Below, piece by piece: positions 12,491-14,022 of a stretch of DNA of 14,022 nucleotides. Position numbers and translations under genes: made by a program. The notes beneath the pieces are model-generated. The model ran no database searches. It was not told where the DNA came from and saw only the letters and a list, made by a program, of their open reading frames with translations. The DNA comes from Ruminococcus sp. (lineage in GTDB: Bacteria; Bacillota; Clostridia; Oscillospirales; Ruminococcaceae). The stretch's first letter is position 1. Each line of letters starts with the position of its first letter. The DNA lies in assembly GCF_019417665.1 (NCBI RefSeq), contig NZ_DXUU01000057.1, positions 1 to 14,022 of the forward strand, in the 5' to 3' direction.

Positions 12491-13975
12491 ATGATAAATA
12501 TTCCAAAAATGAAAGTCGGCATTGTTGCCGTGAGCCGGGACTGTTTTCCGGAGAGCCTTTCGGTGAACCGGAGAAAGGCGCTGGTGGATGCCTACACGAA
12601 AAAGTACGACGCTTCGGACATTTATGAGTGCCCGGTATGTATCGTGGAGAGCGAGATCCACATGGTACAAGCGCTGGACGATCTGAAAAAGGCCGGATGC
12701 AATGCCCTGTGCGTTTATCTGGGCAATTTCGGTCCGGAAATCTCCGAGACGCTGTTGGCAAAGCACTTCGACGGCCCGAAAATGTTTTGCGCTGCTGCCG
12801 AAGAAAACACCGGTGTGCTGTCATGCAGCCGGGGCGATGCTTACTGCGGTATGCTCAACGCCAGCTATAACCTGAAGCTCCGGGGCGTAAAGGCATACAT
12901 CCCGGAATATCCTGTGGGCACGGCAGAGGAATGCGCCGATATGATCCACGAGTTCCTGCCCATTGCCCGTGCGGTCTATGGTCTGAACCATCTGAAAATC
13001 ATTAGCTTTGGCCCTCGTCCCCTGAATTTCCTGGCATGTAATGCCCCCATTCAGCAGCTATACAATCTGGGCGTAGAGATCGAGGAAAACTCCGAGCTGG
13101 ATCTGTTTGAAGCCTTCCACAAGCATGAGGGTGACCCCCGGATCCCTGAGGTGGTCAAGGATATGGAGGCAGAGCTGGGCGCCGGCAACAAAAAACCGGA
13201 GATCCTGCCGAAGCTGGCGCAGTATGAGCTGACGCTGCTGGACTGGATCGAGGAGCACAAAGGCTATCGGGAATATGTGGCAATTGCCGGAAAGTGCTGG
13301 CCGGCATTCCAGACCCAGTTCGGCTTTGTGCCATGTTATGTAAACAGCCGTCTCACTGGCAGGGGGATTCCCGTTTCCTGCGAAGTGGATATTTACGGCG
13401 CACTGAGCGAATTTATCGGCACTGTGGTCAGCGAAGATGCAGTAACACTGCTGGATATCAACAACACCGTGCCCAGAGATCTGTATGAGAGCGAAATTGC
13501 CGGAAAATTCCCTTATACTCTGACGGATACCTTCATGGGCTTCCACTGCGGCAATACCACCACCAAGAAGCTGTCTTTCTGCGAGATGAAGTATCAGCTC
13601 ATTATGGCACGGAGTCTCCCGGAGGAAGTAACTCAGGGCACGCTGGAGGGCGACATTGTACCGGGCGATATCACTTTCTTCCGACTTCAGTCCACAGCCG
13701 ATGCCAAGCTGAACGCTTACATCGCCCAGGGTGAGGTGCTCCCGGCGGCGACACATTCCTTTGGCGCTATCGGTATTTTCGCCATTCCGGAAATGGCACG
13801 GTTCTATCGCCATGTGCTCATCCAGAACAACTTCCCCCACCATGGCGCAGTGGCATTCGGACATCATGGCAAGGCCATTTATGAGGTGTTCAAGTATCTG
13901 GGCGTGGATGTGACGCAGATCGGCTATAACCAGCCCAAGGGCGTGCGCTATCCCACGGAAAATCCTTTTGCATAA
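12491..13975 (+). CDS. L-fucose/L-arabinose isomerase family protein
   Basis: 494 aa, ATG at 12491 with AAAGGA at 12476-12481. The overall layout and the C-terminal motifs fit the L-fucose isomerase-like family of Firmicutes. Likely Mn2+ ligands, by analogy to FucI, are E298 in SCEVDIYGAL, D322 in TLLDINNTVP and a histidine of NNFPHHGAVAFGHHG (H450/H451). N-terminal and middle domains are present (KVGIVAVSRDCFP; LGNFGPEISETLLAKHF), so it appears full length although shorter than E. coli FucI (about 590 aa). Expected reaction: aldose-ketose isomerisation of L-fucose, L-arabinose or a related sugar; which one is not decidable. No kinase or aldolase of such a pathway follows within the window. 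The stop codon TAA touches foldback copy C. Confidence 0.85.
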   Translation: MINIPKMKVGIVAVSRDCFPESLSVNRRKALVDAYTKKYDASDIYECPVCIVESEIHMVQALDDLKKAGCNALCVYLGNFGPEISETLLAKHFDGPKMFCAAAEENTGVLSCSRGDAYCGMLNASYNLKLRGVKAYIPEYPVGTAEECADMIHEFLPIARAVYGLNHLKIISFGPRPLNFLACNAPIQQLYNLGVEIEENSELDLFEAFHKHEGDPRIPEVVKDMEAELGAGNKKPEILPKLAQYELTLLDWIEEHKGYREYVAIAGKCWPAFQTQFGFVPCYVNSRLTGRGIPVSCEVDIYGALSEFIGTVVSEDAVTLLDINNTVPRDLYESEIAGKFPYTLTDTFMGFHCGNTTTKKLSFCEMKYQLIMARSLPEEVTQGTLEGDIVPGDITFFRLQSTADAKLNAYIAQGEVLPAATHSFGAIGIFAIPEMARFYRHVLIQNNFPHHGAVAFGHHGKAIYEVFKYLGVDVTQIGYNQPKGVRYPTENPFA

Positions 13976-14022
13976 GAGCCTGTTCAGCATCTTTTCGCAC
14001 GCATCTTGCTTGCATCTTTTCT
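13976..14022 (-). mobile_element. MITE-like foldback element, copy C (cut by window end)
   Basis: The 47 bases are identical to the first 47 of copy B (10402-10448), and the preceding CATAA also matches. It begins with the terminal repeat GAGCCTGTTCAG immediately after the isomerase stop codon TAA. The rest lies beyond the window. Confidence 0.75.

Overview
The window (about 14 kb) looks like a chromosomal stretch from a cellulosome-forming Clostridia, most likely a Ruminococcus of the R. champanellensis / R. flavefaciens type. The main reason is that three secreted glycoside hydrolases carry dockerin modules: a GH16 lichenase, a GH9 endoglucanase and a GH8 glucanase. Moderate GC, strong GGAGG-type ribosome binding sites and consensus sigma-A promoters fit a Firmicute. 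The genus is an inference; there is no rRNA or scaffoldin gene here to fix it.

Layout. 1-342: no gene; GC-rich inverted repeats and small palindromes ending in CCCTAC. 343-1575 (+): stand-alone 2-hydroxyacyl-CoA dehydratase-like protein, then a terminator. 1792-2610 (+): AraC-family regulator. 2754-3746 (+): lichenase with an N-terminal dockerin. 3872-6223 (-): GH9 endoglucanase with a C-terminal dockerin, convergent with the lichenase. 6749-7252 (+): SLOG/DUF1273 protein behind a promoter and a terminator-like hairpin. 7278-7466: MITE-like foldback element. 7500-8423 (+): 1-phosphofructokinase. 8433-8582: a second, composite inverted-repeat element. 8656-9180 (+): A+T-rich flavodoxin-like gene. 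9313-10374 (-): YeiH-family membrane protein with a long leader that contains a second foldback copy. 10788-12269 (-): GH8 glucanase with dockerin. 12491-13975 (+): L-fucose/L-arabinose isomerase-family protein, divergent from GH8. 13976-14022: start of a third foldback copy, touching the isomerase stop codon.

How the genes fit together. The three dockerin enzymes should dock on a scaffoldin encoded elsewhere and attack mixed-linkage beta-glucan, cellulose and related glucans. The isomerase and the phosphofructokinase could feed sugars into glycolysis. The clearest regulatory signal is a conserved upstream element, AGGTTAA-R-AAA-K-TACTACTT, 38 nt before the -10 box of both the lichenase and the GH9 gene. 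A similar TATCYT box lies at the -35 position of both. This suggests joint activation, perhaps by the AraC regulator encoded next door. GH8 lacks this element and has a near-consensus promoter.

The least explained structure is the foldback element family: one conserved core with a covarying central hairpin, found between two different sets of terminal repeats, once in a promoter, once in a 5' leader and once at a stop codon.
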